The notes: generated by a model not told the origin, from the letters alone. DNA of 64,000 nucleotides from Artemia franciscana (GCF_032884065.1 NC_088883.1:30948568-31012567); one strand, 5' to 3'; shown: positions 35,406 to 47,726, numbered from the stretch's first letter. Numbers and translations: made by a program.

Positions 35406-36540
35406 ACACAATGAAAACAGTTGTTGTATTGATGTTTTACATAATTAGTTGTATTGATTCGTGACGTCAGTTGAGGGATTTTCAATTTGTATGAATTAAA
35501 GTTCTCTTTTCGATCCAACCCAAACTTTAAAGTAAAAATGATTGCACTAAACTGAGATTCATCGGACATTTTATTATATGTCTAAGTTTTGCCAAAAATT
35601 TAAATTGTTATCCAAAAATTTTGTTTTTAAGTGGTAAACCTGAAGAAAAATACTTAAAGATATCTCTAAAATTAACCAATAGCAATTATGCAATTATTAA
35701 AAAGCCGAGCTGAAATGATTAAAAAAATATTAAAAAAGTTTTTCAAAGAAAAGTAGACATACATTTTGAAACCCAAAACGAGCAAAAATTAATATTGATG
35801 CATAAATAAAATTAAAATGAATAATCACACCAAATATAAAGATAACAGGTACTACTGTGTACGAATAGATGAATTCTGAAACGAACGGTAAGCTCTAAAA
35901 CCCTAAATTAGAGTAAAACTACCACCCACCTAAATCCTGTAAAAGCCAAAGCGTCATAGCGCTTAAAAGTAATGAAAAAATAATACATGGGAAGCGTATG
36001 ACTTTTTACTAAAATAATGGCGGAGCATTTCCTTTGATAATATTTTGGAGGCTCTGAACCTTAGAAAAACAAATTTAGTACAGAAAATGTCTAGAAGTTG
36101 TACAAAAAGAGATTGTATGCGTTGATTTTTTGAAAATATTTTCCTAATTTAAAGGGTAATTGATTGGAAATAAAGTTCGTAGAAGCAAGTGGAAATTTCT
36201 TAGATATTTTAGGTTTCACTGATACCTTTTATTTTTGGCAGTTTTGCTTTTACAATCTTTGGCAATGAATTTAATTTTTTTAACATTAAAAAAGTGTGGC
36301 TATTTTTTTCTTAATTTTTTGACGTCATACTTATGACAATGACGGAATACAGAAGACATCCGCAAGATCCAACCACGCCAAAATGCTACATACACGCTTC
36401 ATCTCAATTTGAAAATTTTGAGGAGTTTTTCATTTGCTGTTAAGCTTTGTCTTCTCTGCGAGATGAAAATGCAAAGGAAATATCTAGAACCCTTACCAAC
36501 CATAAAATTCACAAGAAGTTCAAACGAATATAAGCATAAC
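35406..36540. other. No recognised gene
   Basis: AT-rich intronic sequence; no repeat or ORF stands out. Confidence 0.45.
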
Positions 36541-36553
36541 CAACTAAAAATCC

Positions 36554-36790
36554 GTCCTAGCCGAGAGGTTAGCACGCTAGATGGGATTTAGTGGCGTAAC
36601 TCTCCAAGTTCAGCCAGAGTCGACCCAGCTCAAAATGGGTACTTGGGGAAATTCGGGGAAGCTAAACAGAAACGGAGTGCGAAAGCAGAGGATGGCAGGC
36701 CCCCCACTCCCTTTTGCACTTGCTGGCTGAAGGACCATGAAGCAGAGATCAGCACCGCTGGTGAGGACTGTAAAGTTCAATGCTGTAATC
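36554..36790 (+). mobile_element. tRNA-derived SINE (copy 1, internally deleted)
   Basis: Starts GTCCTAGCCGAGAGGTTAGC (box A-like), then skips most of the tRNA body, including box B, and continues with TGGCGTAACTCTCCAAGTTC, GAGTCGACCCAGCTCAAAAT and CAGGCCCCCCACTCCC as in the copy at 56862. It ends GAGGACTGTAAAG. Without box B it is unlikely to be transcribed by RNA polymerase III. Confidence 0.75.
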
Positions 36791-37150
36791 TTTTTTCATT
36801 CTTTACTTTTATCAAGTATGAGAAATACCCATATAAATTAAGAATGTAACGAACAAAAGAGCCAACTATGAAAAATGCACATAGAATGTAATCCAAAAAT
36901 GGGCACTATGCCCATTTTCTCATATATTTTCCGCATAAAATTATATGTCAATAGAGGAAAATAGCAGCCAAGTGTTCTGGCTGAGTTTTTTGGAGGTTTA
37001 TGAGGGGGTAGGAATTTTATGTGTTGCATTTTGTTCTGTTAAGATGTCATGGCAACGATTTTTTCGGGAATCTGCTATATTACCTATGTAGATCACCTAA
37101 GTTTGTTGTGTTTACTTCTTCAGTTTTGATGGTCTGCGTCTTATTTTCAG
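36791..37150. other. 3' end of the large TLDc intron
   Basis: No element recognised. It ends at the acceptor CTTATTTTCAG (37150). Confidence 0.5.
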
Positions 37151-37334
37151 TTGTGGTCCCATTTTTGGAGCTGGTTCTGATTTGTACATTGCAAGCAATG
37201 CTCACGAGAATATGGAGAGCTATACAAACTTTCCTCATTCTTATAATGGAGATGAGACTTCGCCAACTCTCCTAATGGGAGACTATAACTTCTCAATTGC
37301 AGATTATGAAGTGTTCACGCCAGCTACCAATTGA
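37151..37334 (+). CDS. TLDc-domain protein, terminal coding exon
   Basis: After TTATTTTCAG the exon's first base completes the split codon of 20350-20528. The frame then reads CGPIFGAGSDLYIASNAHEN, MESYTNFPHSYNGDETSPTL and LMGDYNFSIADYEVFTPATN, and stops at 37332-37334. GPiFGaGsDLyIa, then SY-NFpHSY, then LmGdYNFsiadyEVF are the final strands of the TLDc domain, including its GxGxDL glycine-rich turn and the EVF end. The protein thus ends just after the domain, as in most TLDc proteins. Together with the previous exon this gives 120 residues of the domain's C-terminal half. Three decaying copies of this exon follow downstream. Confidence 0.87.
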
Positions 37335-37578
37335 TTTTTCTATTTTTATATATGTGTTTTTTTTTTTACTTTTCTCCTTGCTAGTGTATATTTGTAGACT
37401 AAATTAAGCCTATAAAAAGAAATCTAAAACTTGATCAGAAGTGTTGCTGAATTCCTTTTCCAATGGGGTAGATAAAAACTTAAACTCGGTTTTCCAAAGA
37501 GGAAAAATTGTTTTGGTAAGGGGGGGGGGTGAGTTGATAAAGTCATCAAAATATATAACCAGCTGGTTCTCACTTGTA

Positions 37579-37722
37579 GGTTGCAATACTCACGAGAATA
37601 TGGAGCACTACACAATCTTTGCTCATTCTTAAATTGGAGATGAAACTTCGCCAACCCTCTTAATGGGAGACTAGAACTTCTCTATTGCAAATTATGAAGT
37701 CTTCATGCCAGCTACCACCTGA
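37579..37722 (+). pseudogene. Decayed copy 2 of the TLDc terminal exon
   Basis: It matches the real exon from the AAT-x-CACGAGAATATGGAG segment to the stop region (GCTACCACCTGA), offset 388 bp. It has TAA in place of the YN- codon (CATTCTTAA) and TAG in GACTAGAAC. The GPIFGAGSDLYI part is absent, although a CACTTGTAG acceptor-like end sits in front. Confidence 0.85.
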
Positions 37723-37989
37723 TTTTTATTTTTTATTATTTTCTTTTTACTTTTCTTGAAGCTGCTATACATTTATAGGCTCAATAGCCTATATAGGCCT
37801 TAATAGGCCTAATAGGCCTTAATAGAACTTAATAGGCCTATAGAAAGAACTCTAAAATGTAATCAGAAGTGATTTTGGATTTGTGTTTTAGAGGATAGGT
37901 AACATATCTAGTATAAATATGTATTTTCGACAGGCAAACACTGTTTCATTAGTTTGGGGGGTGATAAAGTCATAAAAATACACAACCAG

Positions 37990-38120
37990 GCGAATATAGA
38001 GAGCATCACAAACTTTCAGCATTCTTATAATACAGATGAGACTTCGCCAATCTTCCTGATGGGAGACTATAACTCCTCACTTACACGTTTATGGAGTGTT
38101 TGCGCCAGCTATCAACAGAT
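37990..38120 (+). pseudogene. Decayed copy 3 of the TLDc terminal exon
   Basis: Offset 396 bp from copy 2. It reads NIESITNFQHSYNTDETSP, then IFLMGDYNSS, before a frameshift that destroys the EVF end. No acceptor and no N-terminal part. Confidence 0.82.
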
Positions 38121-38326
38121 TTTTTTTTAACTTTTCTTATTGCTAGTACATATTTACAGGCTTAATTAAGCCTATAATAACAAACCTAAAATGTAATCAG
38201 AAGTGTTTTTGAATGTGTTTTTATGGGGTAGTGAAGAGATCTAGTTTGTATTTTTAGCTGAAACAGCCAAGAATTGTTTTGGTAGCTGGGGGGGGGGGGA
38301 TAAAGTTATCAAAGTTGTATTTCCAA

Positions 38327-38452
38327 GCGAATATGGAAAGCTGCACAAACTATCCGCATTCTCATAATAGAGATGAGACTCTAGTAACCCTCATAACGGG
38401 AGGTTATAACTTCTCAAATATATATTAGAATATGTTCAAGCCAACCAACGGT
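38327..38452 (+). pseudogene. Decayed copy 4 of the TLDc terminal exon
   Basis: Offset 337 bp from copy 3. It reads NMESCTNYPHSHNRDETLV, then GGYNFSNIY and a stop. The most diverged copy. Flanking spacers of all copies share ACTTTTCTTATTGCTAGTA and ATGTAATCAGAAGTG, so whole exon-plus-3'-flank units were duplicated. Confidence 0.8.
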
Positions 38453-39323
38453 TCTTTTTTTTACTTTTCATCATTTTTCATTGAATGTGTTCTGCACGTG
38501 CAATAATAGTTTTAATTATAAGTCATCAAAAATAAAAAATCAGGCATATTGTAGGAAAATTCAAATAAATGAGATAGACCTAAAAACCCTGCCCTTTGCG
38601 TATTTACATGATTTCTGATTTTCTTTTTTTTTAACTCGATACAAAACTTGTTTTTATTTTTATTTTAATAGTTTCAATTTTTGTGTATGGCAATGTTGTG
38701 TTGGAGATGTCGATGAAGCCGCACAATAGTCGGTTATTCTGTCCTTCTCAATTTGGAGTCTTTCAAACCCCAAAAATCGTGGTTTGGTTTTACAAGCGAA
38801 TCTGTGGGAAGTTAGCGGATTATTTTTAAATTATTGGATATTAAAAAAAAACTATTGATGTCGAAGTTTTGGGCCCCCACTACCCTTTCTGCGCATGCAA
38901 TTGAGCTCAATTAAGCATGTCTCGATGAAAAAAACAACAAAAACTTCTGAACCCTTTAGTTTTTATTTTCCTCGCAATTTTTATATGTTCTGCCTTCTTC
39001 TTTTGTCTGTTTGCCAAATTCATAAATTTAAAGCAAAAAAAGATCGAATTTTTTGGAGTGGGTAGCTCCTTAAAGGCTTGTGAAAAAGATTGAGTAAAAT
39101 TAATATAAAATTGGGCTACGATAAAATTATCAAATGGGATATGGAAAATATTGCGCAGGAGCTCGTCGCAGCATATAGTATTTTTTTATGGTTTTACAGG
39201 GGGAATGCCTGAAATTGTTTTTGAATATTTTTTCCTCCTACTGCTACTTCAGATTCGTCGTAGTATCCACCTGTCCGAGACTGAATCACTATTAAACACT
39301 CCATTGCATTTTGCTTAAACTAC
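38453..39323. other. No recognised gene
   Basis: AT-rich, presumably downstream of the TLDc gene. No features. Confidence 0.45.
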
Positions 39324-39480
39324 TACTACTACTTCTAATTACTTACCGCAACACCAAGCCGCCTGAGGCCAACATAGCTACGCTGCTCCCTCCTCCATCT
39401 CAATCTATTCACAGCCTCCCTCTTTACCCCCTCCCACAAAATTCCCATTTCTCTTAAATATTTCCTTATGACATAATGAT
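39324..39480 (-). mobile_element. RTE-like LINE 3'-terminal fragment
   Basis: The minus strand reads MGILWEGVKREAVNRLRWRR, then SYVGLRRLGVAVSN, with a following TAGTAGTAGTAG tail. It is the same element end as 2382-2535, in the opposite orientation. Confidence 0.78.
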
Positions 39481-39999
39481 GATGATTGTGTTTAAAACTT
39501 ACCCTTTACTCACATCCCTCGATATTCCCGACGATTCTAGATATTCTCTTAGGAACTCAGGACCAATAGAGCCTAAAGGTCCTAACTTCAAGAAGAAAAT
39601 ATATTTCATCAGTCCTCATTTATATACTTTTTATTGACTCTCATTTATACTATTAGCTTAGTGTTCTTAAAAACCCTGTAAAGTTATACTGTGTCCAATT
39701 AAGAGTTAAAGCACATTCTGCAAATGTGCTCATGCGCATTAATTCAATTTGAGAGTGGAGGTGGGGGTGGATTTGAAAAAAAACGCAGAAAAGTGAATTC
39801 AATGAGAAATAAAGAAAATTTTGAAGAAAGTTTTGGAATAAGAGACTTTTGGGAGGCCAGCACGCGTGTATACGTAAACTGGGGGTTCCTGTCATCAAAA
39901 ATGATCAATATGGAACTTCAAAATGTTTAGGTAAAGTGACGCTGATATGAAACGTTTTATTGTGCATGTATTTAGACCTTGTGACACCTTTATGGTACT
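39481..39999. other. No recognised gene
   Basis: Two overlapping short ORFs on opposite strands (39653-39930) show no known motif. Confidence 0.4.
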
Positions 40000-40500
40000 G
40001 TCACATTGAATATGTAGTGATTTTGCTCCGTCCATTGCCTCTGTTTCAGGTGCGGTAACACAAAAGGTGTTATGTTACATGTAAAAGGAAAGTAAAATTT
40101 TTTAGGAGAACGAGAAAATTGAAAAATAGCAATTCAGATATTTTTCTGCGCTTTTTTTGTCAGTGGCACAGTTAAATGAAGTGTCCCGGTAACAGTGGCT
40201 TCTGTGGCACAATGTTACTTTTAAACGGAGAATTTAATTTTATACGTGAATAGAAAAAAATTATATTTTTATTTAAGATTTGTTCTTTTTATTACTCTTT
40301 TTACCGAGTGGCACAGTAATAAAGTGCCACAGTAAAAGTGGCCTCAGTTGCACAATGATACATGTAAATGGAGAATGTAATTTTATAGGAGAATGGAAAA
40401 ATGAATATACAGTAATAAAGTGCCACAGTAACAGTTGCTTAAGTGGCACAATGCCACGTGTAGGAGGAGAATCCGTTTTATTGAAGAGTAAATAAATTAA
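40000..40500. repeat. Diverged tandem repeat around GTGGCACAGTAA
   Basis: About four copies, roughly 110-130 bp each, of a GTGGCACAGT(T/A)A, AGTGGCTTCTGTGGCACAATG, GGAGAATTTAATTTTATA pattern (near 40040, 40165, 40308 and 40415). Non-coding. Confidence 0.75.
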
Positions 40501-41320
40501 AAAATGGTAGTGCAAATTAGGCTTTGTTTTTTTTACTCTTTTTTATGCTGGTCGTAATCAATAAATCAATAATTTTATTCATACTAAATTATTATTTTAA
40601 TTTATTAAAAAAATCATTTTTGCAATGTGCTTTTAATGTGCAAGATTTTAATACATATAAGATTCGAAGAAAAAATAGTTTTGGCTTCAAAATTTTTTTA
40701 TGATTTAAAAGTTTTTGGGGTGTTAATTTATTGTCTAAAAAATTATTTTAAATTTAATATAAATCAAGTTTTGGGAAATACTTTTTGTCGTTACAACGAA
40801 CAGCATTTATTTATTATATTTATTGTTAAACTATAACACAGTGAAACCATTTTTTTCTTTCTTATTAATTGGTTGAAAATTATTTTTTTTTTTACATATT
40901 TTTATCTTTTTTTGGGGTGGACTGGGGTATATCTGATTTTAAAATGCAATAACACATCCGTGTAATCAAATTACTTTCAATTACTGGATTGGTGTCATTC
41001 ACCCCACTTACTTTTCTTTTTGTTATAAAGAACGTACGAAAAAAGAAAGTGATGTAGTGCCTTTTAAATTTTTCATTAGTTTCTATTTTATTTTATTATT
41101 TAAATATATCATAACTGTATGTATTGGTATAGTGGGAAGTCTTGTTTTAAAATGCCCTAAATTTTTGTGGGCTTTCCTAGATTTCCATGAAAGAAAATGA
41201 TGTTTACCGAAATATTTCCGAAAACTAACATGAATAAATTCACGAACATTACTATGTATTTTTTTAAGTAATCATTTATGTTAATATCAATTATTTAAAA
41301 AAAACGTAACCTAAACACAT
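40501..41320. other. No recognised gene
   Basis: Very AT-rich. The 69-codon frame at 40627-40836 has no motif. Confidence 0.4.
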
Positions 41321-41560
41321 CCCCTCAAAATGCCACAGCATGGTATGGATGAGGAGTAACCAAACAAATCCACAAAAAAATAATAGTAAGTAATTTTAGT
41401 AAGTTTTAGTAAGTAATTGTAATTTTAGTAAGTAATATCAGTAAGTAATTGTTTATTTTAATATCAGTTTTATAAAAAAAATTAACATAAACACATCCTC
41501 TCCAAATGCCACAGCATCATATAGAGGAGGGTTTAACCAAACAAATCAACGCAAAAAAAA
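41321..41560. repeat. Two-copy direct repeat around AATGCCACAGCAT
   Basis: CCCCTCAAAATGCCACAGCA ... AACCAAACAAATCCAC (41327-41372) recurs at 41505-41552, with a TTTTAGTAAGTAAT short tandem run between. The surrounding ATATCA-TTTTAAAAAAAA sequence is also shared. Confidence 0.7.
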
Positions 41561-42800
41561 TAATAGAAAACACAACGTCAACATCCTGTACCCTTCTAAC
41601 ACTAAATTAACCCTTAGCATTAGAAATCGTTAATGTTCATTAATTTTAACTATTGGGCAGAGACGGGAAAACCCAATTTTTCCCGGGGGAGTTCTCGGAA
41701 ACCCCGAGAAATCAGTGATAGCGAAAGCACTACTATTAAAGAAATAAATTGGCTCAGGTCATTTCGGCCCATGAAATTGCAAAATTACATTTATTTTTTC
41801 TTCACAATATGGAACATAAGCAAATCACATGAAGTTAATCCACATTATTAATAAATAAAATCATGTGATGTAGTGGCGCTGGAACTTTGAGCATATTGAA
41901 AAACAAATCATAATTGTGAAAACAGATTTAAATAATCGTTAGATGGCGCTGGTGTTATTATTGTGGTTTAACAAACCTGACTTTGGAAAATATGTAACAC
42001 AACGTCTTTTAAATTACTGCATCTGATTTGGTGTTTCGTTTATTTGTTTATTTTTGTTGTCTTTTTTAAAGGTGAATAAAGAGAATTATTGAAGCATGTT
42101 TCTATGATATTTTCCTTTTGTTAAAAATATATTTTCAGGGATTATGATTCAAGACCGCTAAGTTCTCTTTTTCAAAGTATCGACACTTCAACATAGCATC
42201 GATACCCTTTTTTGATAGTAATACCCCAACGTAGCTAGTACTGAAATTTTTTCATTGCTTTCAGTTTCAACAATTATCTTCTTATTTGGGCGCTGAACGA
42301 TGTATTTCAGCCATTACTAAAATTATCTGACTGCTATTGAGACATGACAAAATAAAAAGTTAATCAACCAAAGAAAACGTAAAGAAAGTCTCTCAGCTTT
42401 CAATTTTTTGATTTATATTGCGTTCCGTACGCAAAATGACTAACGAAAACGCGGCATAAACTTATTGGAAATATAAGTAGCAGCTTCTGCCAAAGATTAT
42501 TTGCGATACGATAAAAGTACCTGTGTCTCAGTAAAATAAGAAGATTAATATAAAACAAAAGAATAAAAAATAAAATAGAGACACAGAGAATGAATTCACG
42601 AATGTTGTAACAATGATATTTTACTAATTACTTTGACTATACTGCATGTTCAAATCATGTTTGCATCTGCATGTTTGCAGAAATCTGCAAACATTTAGTG
42701 TTTGAATAGATTGAATAGTTTTTACTCGGAAACAAAGAATTTGAAGCCAAGTTTGATTTGCAGAAAGCGTTTTGTACCTAGGATTTGAGCGTCCCTAGAC
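41561..42800. other. No recognised gene
   Basis: ORF 41633-41851 has no motif. A GATGGCGCTGG word near 41942 and GTGGCGCTGG near 41871 form a small repeat. Otherwise featureless. Confidence 0.4.
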
Positions 42801-42816
42801 TGCATGTTCAATTGGT

Positions 42817-42898
42817 GCTGCTGCCATTCGCAGCAGCAATGTGCTGTAAGGTGCTGCTGCCATTCGCAGCAGCAATGTGCTGTAAGGTGCTGCTGCCC
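42817..42898. repeat. 36-bp tandem repeat
   Basis: GGTGCTGCTGCCATTCGCAG, CAGCAATGTGCTGTAA is present twice with a partial third copy. The unit is itself partly palindromic (GCTGCTG / CAGCAGC). Confidence 0.9.
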
Positions 42899-44690
42899 TT
42901 ATCACTTTGTACTTTAAATAAAAGTCAACGACATTGGAAAAAAAGGAAACGAACATATGACACATTCGAATTATTGTTTCCACAATACATCAAAAAGGGT
43001 TGACTCATGTAGTCTGTAAGAAATGCATTATTGCCTCCCCCTCCCCCAAACATATCCAATTGACTGGCCTTGATATCTATGCTCCTAATCTTTCTCGGGA
43101 ACAGGTACATATGGAAGGGGTGCACCATTAGGTACGCATGGGGTGTACAAACTCAATTTAGGAAATTCAGACTTTTAATTTAATTCAAAAATTTTGCAAA
43201 AGTTTATTTTATATTGGATGAAAGGCTCATCAAACAACAGTTTTTACTAGAACTTTTATTTCTCGCTTCGACTCTTTCGAAGTACTTGAACAACCCACCA
43301 GCAGATAGATGGCTTACGATTGGTTTTGTTTTACGTATATGTTTCTGCTTTCAATTTTATCATAAAAAACTTTTGGCTATGCTACCAGAATCTATCTTAG
43401 ATTCTGTTCATCTATCTTATTATAGATGACCGGACGCTAATATATGTTTTAGTATTTATCTTTTTTACCTCGTATTACATGTAACCTACCTGTTTACATC
43501 CACTGTACCTATCCGTCTAAATTAAATTTATTAGTTACAGCTATTGCATCAATTTATTACGATCTATTAACAGCTATTTATGATCAATCACGAAAATTGG
43601 TGTATTATTAAAATCTATTATATAGCATTTATCCATTTCGATCAAGCTGTTAAACACAAAACTATCGAATACAAAAGCCACTCCTAGTTTTTCTTAAATG
43701 ACGGAATTCGAAGGGTTTTTCGTGTTCTTCGAATTCTTGAATTTCGCCCTAAAATGCTATCAGGAGTTTCGATTCGTGTGAGAAATTTACTCGCAACAAT
43801 TTTCAGTTTGCAGGTTCAGTTCGCAATTCACCATGCAAAAACGGATTTGTAGGTATTGTAATCTTTTTATTAATTTCTTGTTTTGTTTAGTAAGAGTTTT
43901 TGTCAGGACAATTAGATTAGGGCTAAGATCTTTGGATAAAATGAGCCATCTAATGAGTGAATATAATAGATGTCGTCAAAGCAGTGCTATTTTATAGAAT
44001 TGATTCGGAGCCTGGGGCAATCGGGACCGAGCCTAAAATTATAATTAGTAAGAAAATGTCTATTATTTCAAAATAATTTTTTCAGATTCTTTGAATAATG
44101 ACTTTTTCAGAAAGAATTTCAAAGTTTATCCAAATACAAAAAAAAATAGGTTCCAAAAAGACGGTACCATTCTGTATTGGCGACTATAAAGAAGGAAGCA
44201 TATCAATAAAATAAAGAAGCATCATTAGGTTTCTTATTTTATGCATTTTCCAAATGTCATATTTGCATTTTTGGCAAATCAACTCCCTCCCCCCCTTGAT
44301 GGTCCCAGATATAGTAAGTCAGTAAATGTTGGTAAGTAAGCATTAAAAAAAAAGTCATAACTAAAGGTGGTATCTTACCTTAAACTGTTTAAATAATATG
44401 AACTTTCGTTTCCGTCACGGTGAAAGGTCACAGGTGACATTTTCGCGCTTATGAAACAGATGCAAAATCTGTTTAAATAATATGACCTTTTGTAACCGTC
44501 ATGGCTAGGGGTCATATCTTACCTTTAATTGTTTAAATAATATCACCTTTCGTAACCTTTATGAGTAAAGATCATATCTGTCCTTTAATTTTACTTACTT
44601 TAAGTTTTCAACAAAGTTTTGACTTTCCCACACACCCTTAAATTATTGTATCTTCATTCACTGCTTCGCCAGTGTGTCTGAGCGGCTGTT
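42899..44690. other. No recognised gene
   Basis: The 71-codon frame at 43214-43429 is unrecognised. A diverged repeat of TTTAAATAATATGACCTTTYGTAACCGTCATG type occurs three times near 44388-44570 (unit about 75 bp). Confidence 0.45.
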
Positions 44691-44855
44691 TGCTTGTCTC
44701 TCTCTCTCCCTATGTCTGAGTGGGTGTTTGCTTGTCTCTGTGTCTGTCTTTGTTTGTTTGTATGTCTGACTGTTTGTCACTCTCTCTCTCTCTCTCTCTC
44801 TCCATCTCTCTCCGTACCTGTGTGTCTGAGCGGCTGTTTGCTTGTCTGTGTGGGT
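44691..44855. repeat. GTCTCTCT / TGTCTGTTTG low-complexity region
   Basis: Tandem TGTCTGAGCGGCTGTTTGCT, TGTCTCTCTC units enclosing a pure (CT)n run at about 44780-44812. Peptide frames here are repeat artefacts. Confidence 0.85.
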
Positions 44856-45440
44856 TTTGGAAAAATTCCAGCTCACTCTTTCTGACTTCGGTAAAGGACC
44901 TGTTAACTTGTCTCAGATTCTAATATACCCCCTATGAAACCGCTAGTAGAGCCTATGTTTCTGAAAATTCCTTTTCTTACATCCCTGACTTTTTAATATA
45001 CATTCCAAACGTTCGAATTGATAGCGTACCCTAAAACTAATGAAAACATAACAAAGTAATGCATAAAATATTTTTACCAAAATAATGGCATGTAGAATTC
45101 TATCGAATCCTTTCCATAAAATCCTTCATTGTTTTCTCTTGACATGGCACTTATCACATTTGGGGGTCATGCATGAGTTTAACATGGATTCAGCTACAAA
45201 TTTATCAGACCTTCCATCATTAGCATTACTGGGCTCACTGACTGTATCTGTTGGTAAACTATCGATTTTAGTAGTTATGTTTGTAGGTGCTTTGGTTTTT
45301 CATCATACGTCTTTATAGTCCTTTGTTATGTTGTCTACCGATGCTATTTTTATTTTACTTGCGGTTTCACTATCTATTACGAAATTATTTTTACACAGAC
45401 TGCAGTTTAGGCACGTAGATAATATGTGGCATATTATCTA
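44856..45440. other. No recognised gene
   Basis: A 77-codon frame at 45085-45318 has a hydrophobic C-terminal stretch (VGKLSILVVMFVGALVF), but no flanking gene signals, and no homologue is recognised. Confidence 0.35.
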
Positions 45441-46130
45441 CGACCCTATAATATGGTTCCGAAAATTATATCTTTGAGGATGACAACACACCCACAGCCC
45501 TCAGGGCAAGAGTTGTAAGTTACATCCTGGGGGCATATAAGGTTTTTATAGAAAGTGTCGGCGTATGAATTTTGGAGGGGCTCATTGGATCGGAGGACAA
45601 CACCTACCCCCGCACACGTTTTATTTTCCCGAAATGCATCTGAAAGAAATTGTGAGATAACCATATGTTCAAAAACGGTTCAAAGACCGCATAAAAATGC
45701 CTTTGGGGTTGATAAAACCCCCCAGAGTCTGGGGGCAAGGATTTTTAGCTGAAATCCGGGGAATAAAATGTTTTTAAGGCTTGGTCGTTTGAACTCATCT
45801 GCTTGGAAATGCATATTTCTAGTTCCCTTAAGTGTCAAAAATGATGGAGGGCAAATACCCCCCTTCTCCTCTCCCTGAAATCCTCTCTTCCCCAAACGCA
45901 TCCGGTCAAAAATGTGAGATAGTATTTTAATCGCAATAGTCCAAAGAGTATATTATAATGTCTTCAGGGTTGACACCCCCCCCCCTCATTCCAGGGGTAA
46001 GGGTTGTAAGCTATGCCCCGGGGCATATAAGGTTCTAGAATTTGAATCGAATATGGTAGTATAAACTTAAAATCGGAGGAGGGTAGTATAAACTTAGAAT
46101 CCTCCCATTAGAATGGGAGGAGCTGTAATA
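45441..46130. repeat. Diverged ~270-bp tandem repeats
   Basis: Three related blocks each contain a TTTGAGG/GTTGA-ACAC/ACCCCCC segment, an AGGG(C/T)AAG-GTTGTAAG-TA segment, CCGGGGCATATAAGGTT, and an ATGCATCTGAAAG...TGTGAGATA segment (starts near 45470, 45695 and 45970). The last word links it to the interspersed family seen at 24200 and 32540. Confidence 0.6.
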
Positions 46131-47620
46131 ATCACAGGAGGGAATAATGACTAAAACTTTGAACAAAGTGGCACAGAGAAGGAGCGTGCGTGGGTATGGT
46201 GTTGCAGTACCGAATTGTCAGTACCAGTAGTAGTACTGGAGAGATAGAAACTAAAACGAGTATGTTTAATTTCGGAAATCGTGTTTTCGCATAAATTCAT
46301 TGCAACAACAATCTTTTTTAAACAATTGCTTCTTGACCTACACACAGCATCAGTTTACCCAAAAAGTTCTCTTGTTTTTGAGAAAACGCTGAGAAAAACT
46401 TCTCAAAGGCGCAAAATTCCAGCGGCCTTCATGAAAATTGTAGATAATTATGAAAAAGATAAGGAAAATCGTAATATCTCTGGGGGAATACCTCGGACCC
46501 TAAACCCCCCTCCAAGAATTTACACCTTTTGCCATTAGAACACGACGTTGTTAATGGTGAATTTTTTTTTGTATCGAAGGTGCAGGAACAAGGTCAAGTC
46601 AATCCATCCAATCTTTGGCCAATCTGGAGCCGAGTCCCTCCTGTCATATCACCAATACTATTAGCTTTGTATGATATTTTGTATGTCATTTTGATATATT
46701 GTCTCCGCACCTTTCTCACTCCTTTATCCTCCTAGCCTTGTTCGTTTTATGATCGGTTTCCAAAATTTGGAAACTCTCTCTCTCTCTGAGTTTCCCTTTC
46801 CTAAATACTCTGAAAAAAAAACATCTAATACAGAAGCAAACGGTTTATTTTATCTTTTAATCAGAATTTTCATCCACTTTGGAATCCCATTAATAAACAA
46901 CCTTTCAGAATTAACTTATATACAAGCTTAAAAACTATAAAAAATCACAAAAATATAACTTCTCTGTTCTCTCGGTTACTAAGAAAAGTAATAAGTGCCA
47001 AGAAAGAAAGAAAAAAAAAACAGGAAATTTTGTAATTAAACACAGATTTCAACTACTTTTTCGCCCATGGAAATCTTTATCAATGGCCAAAACTTAACTA
47101 AATTCCTAGATGACATTAAACTTTTACAGCAACCATTCCATTAAGTATTATTTTAATATTTAATTTAGTATTTATCAAAATAATTAAATATTTTATTCAA
47201 TATTTAATTTAAATGTCTTTTAAGTTTTATAAGGCACGTACAGAAGGTGGGAGGGGCTTTGGATTTATATTTCCTTCAAAGTTTCAAAAATTCTACGATT
47301 TCACCACTAAATTCCTTATATTTAATAAAAAAAAATACGATTATGTTTGTTGTTCTTTTAGATTTATGACTCCATCCCGGTATGTCAGGTCTTCCCCGAG
47401 ATAAATTTCCACGTACACACCTGAACTCTGTTTACAAAAAAGTCTTTTTTTTTGGACAAACGTCTAGTCTTTTTATATAGCTACTATGAGTTCAAGATGC
47501 CAAGAATTCTTAACTAAAATAATAATGAAGAAATAAACGAGCCAAAAATAAATAACGCTTCTTTAGACATCAAATACACTTATTACTTTTTTGACCGAGA
47601 TTATTTTGGATATGTAAAAA
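46131..47620. other. No recognised gene; region 3' of G6PD
   Basis: It lies downstream of the G6PD stop codon on the minus strand, so part of it is the G6PD 3' untranslated region. A minus-strand AATAAA at 46849-46844 is one possible polyadenylation signal, but it is not unique in such AT-rich sequence. Short ORFs here are unrecognised. Confidence 0.4.
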
Positions 47621-47726
47621 TCACATATGTGCCTGATTTGGTTGCTTCCACTTGTACGAGCCGTAGTATTTAAAATCAACTTTGGCTAAAAGTTCATCTG
47701 CTTCTTTGGGTCCACGCGAGCCAAAC
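47621..47726 (-). CDS. G6PD: Glucose-6-phosphate dehydrogenase, last coding exon
   Basis: On the minus strand, after the acceptor TTCTTCTAG, the first base completes a split valine codon. The frame then reads [20 protein letters not shown], then [14 protein letters not shown], and stops at 47623-47621. This is the G6PD C-terminus (human YGSRGP...EGTYKW). From the family's structural NADP+ site, the residues equivalent to human Arg487 (GSRGP), Tyr503 and Trp509 are kept, while the position of Lys497 is Ala, with Lys one residue later. The exon joins in phase with 52035-52195. Confidence 0.93.

Noticed and set aside
34712..35569. 285-codon minus-strand ORF
   Set aside because: It follows the TAGACAGTAGTTGTACA minisatellite exactly and consists of repeated Thr/Tyr/Leu/Ser words; only the last part lies outside the repeat.
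47213..47404. A further coding exon near the G6PD 3' end
   Set aside because: It is on the opposite strand to G6PD, has no recognisable motif, and lies in AT-rich sequence beyond the G6PD stop codon.
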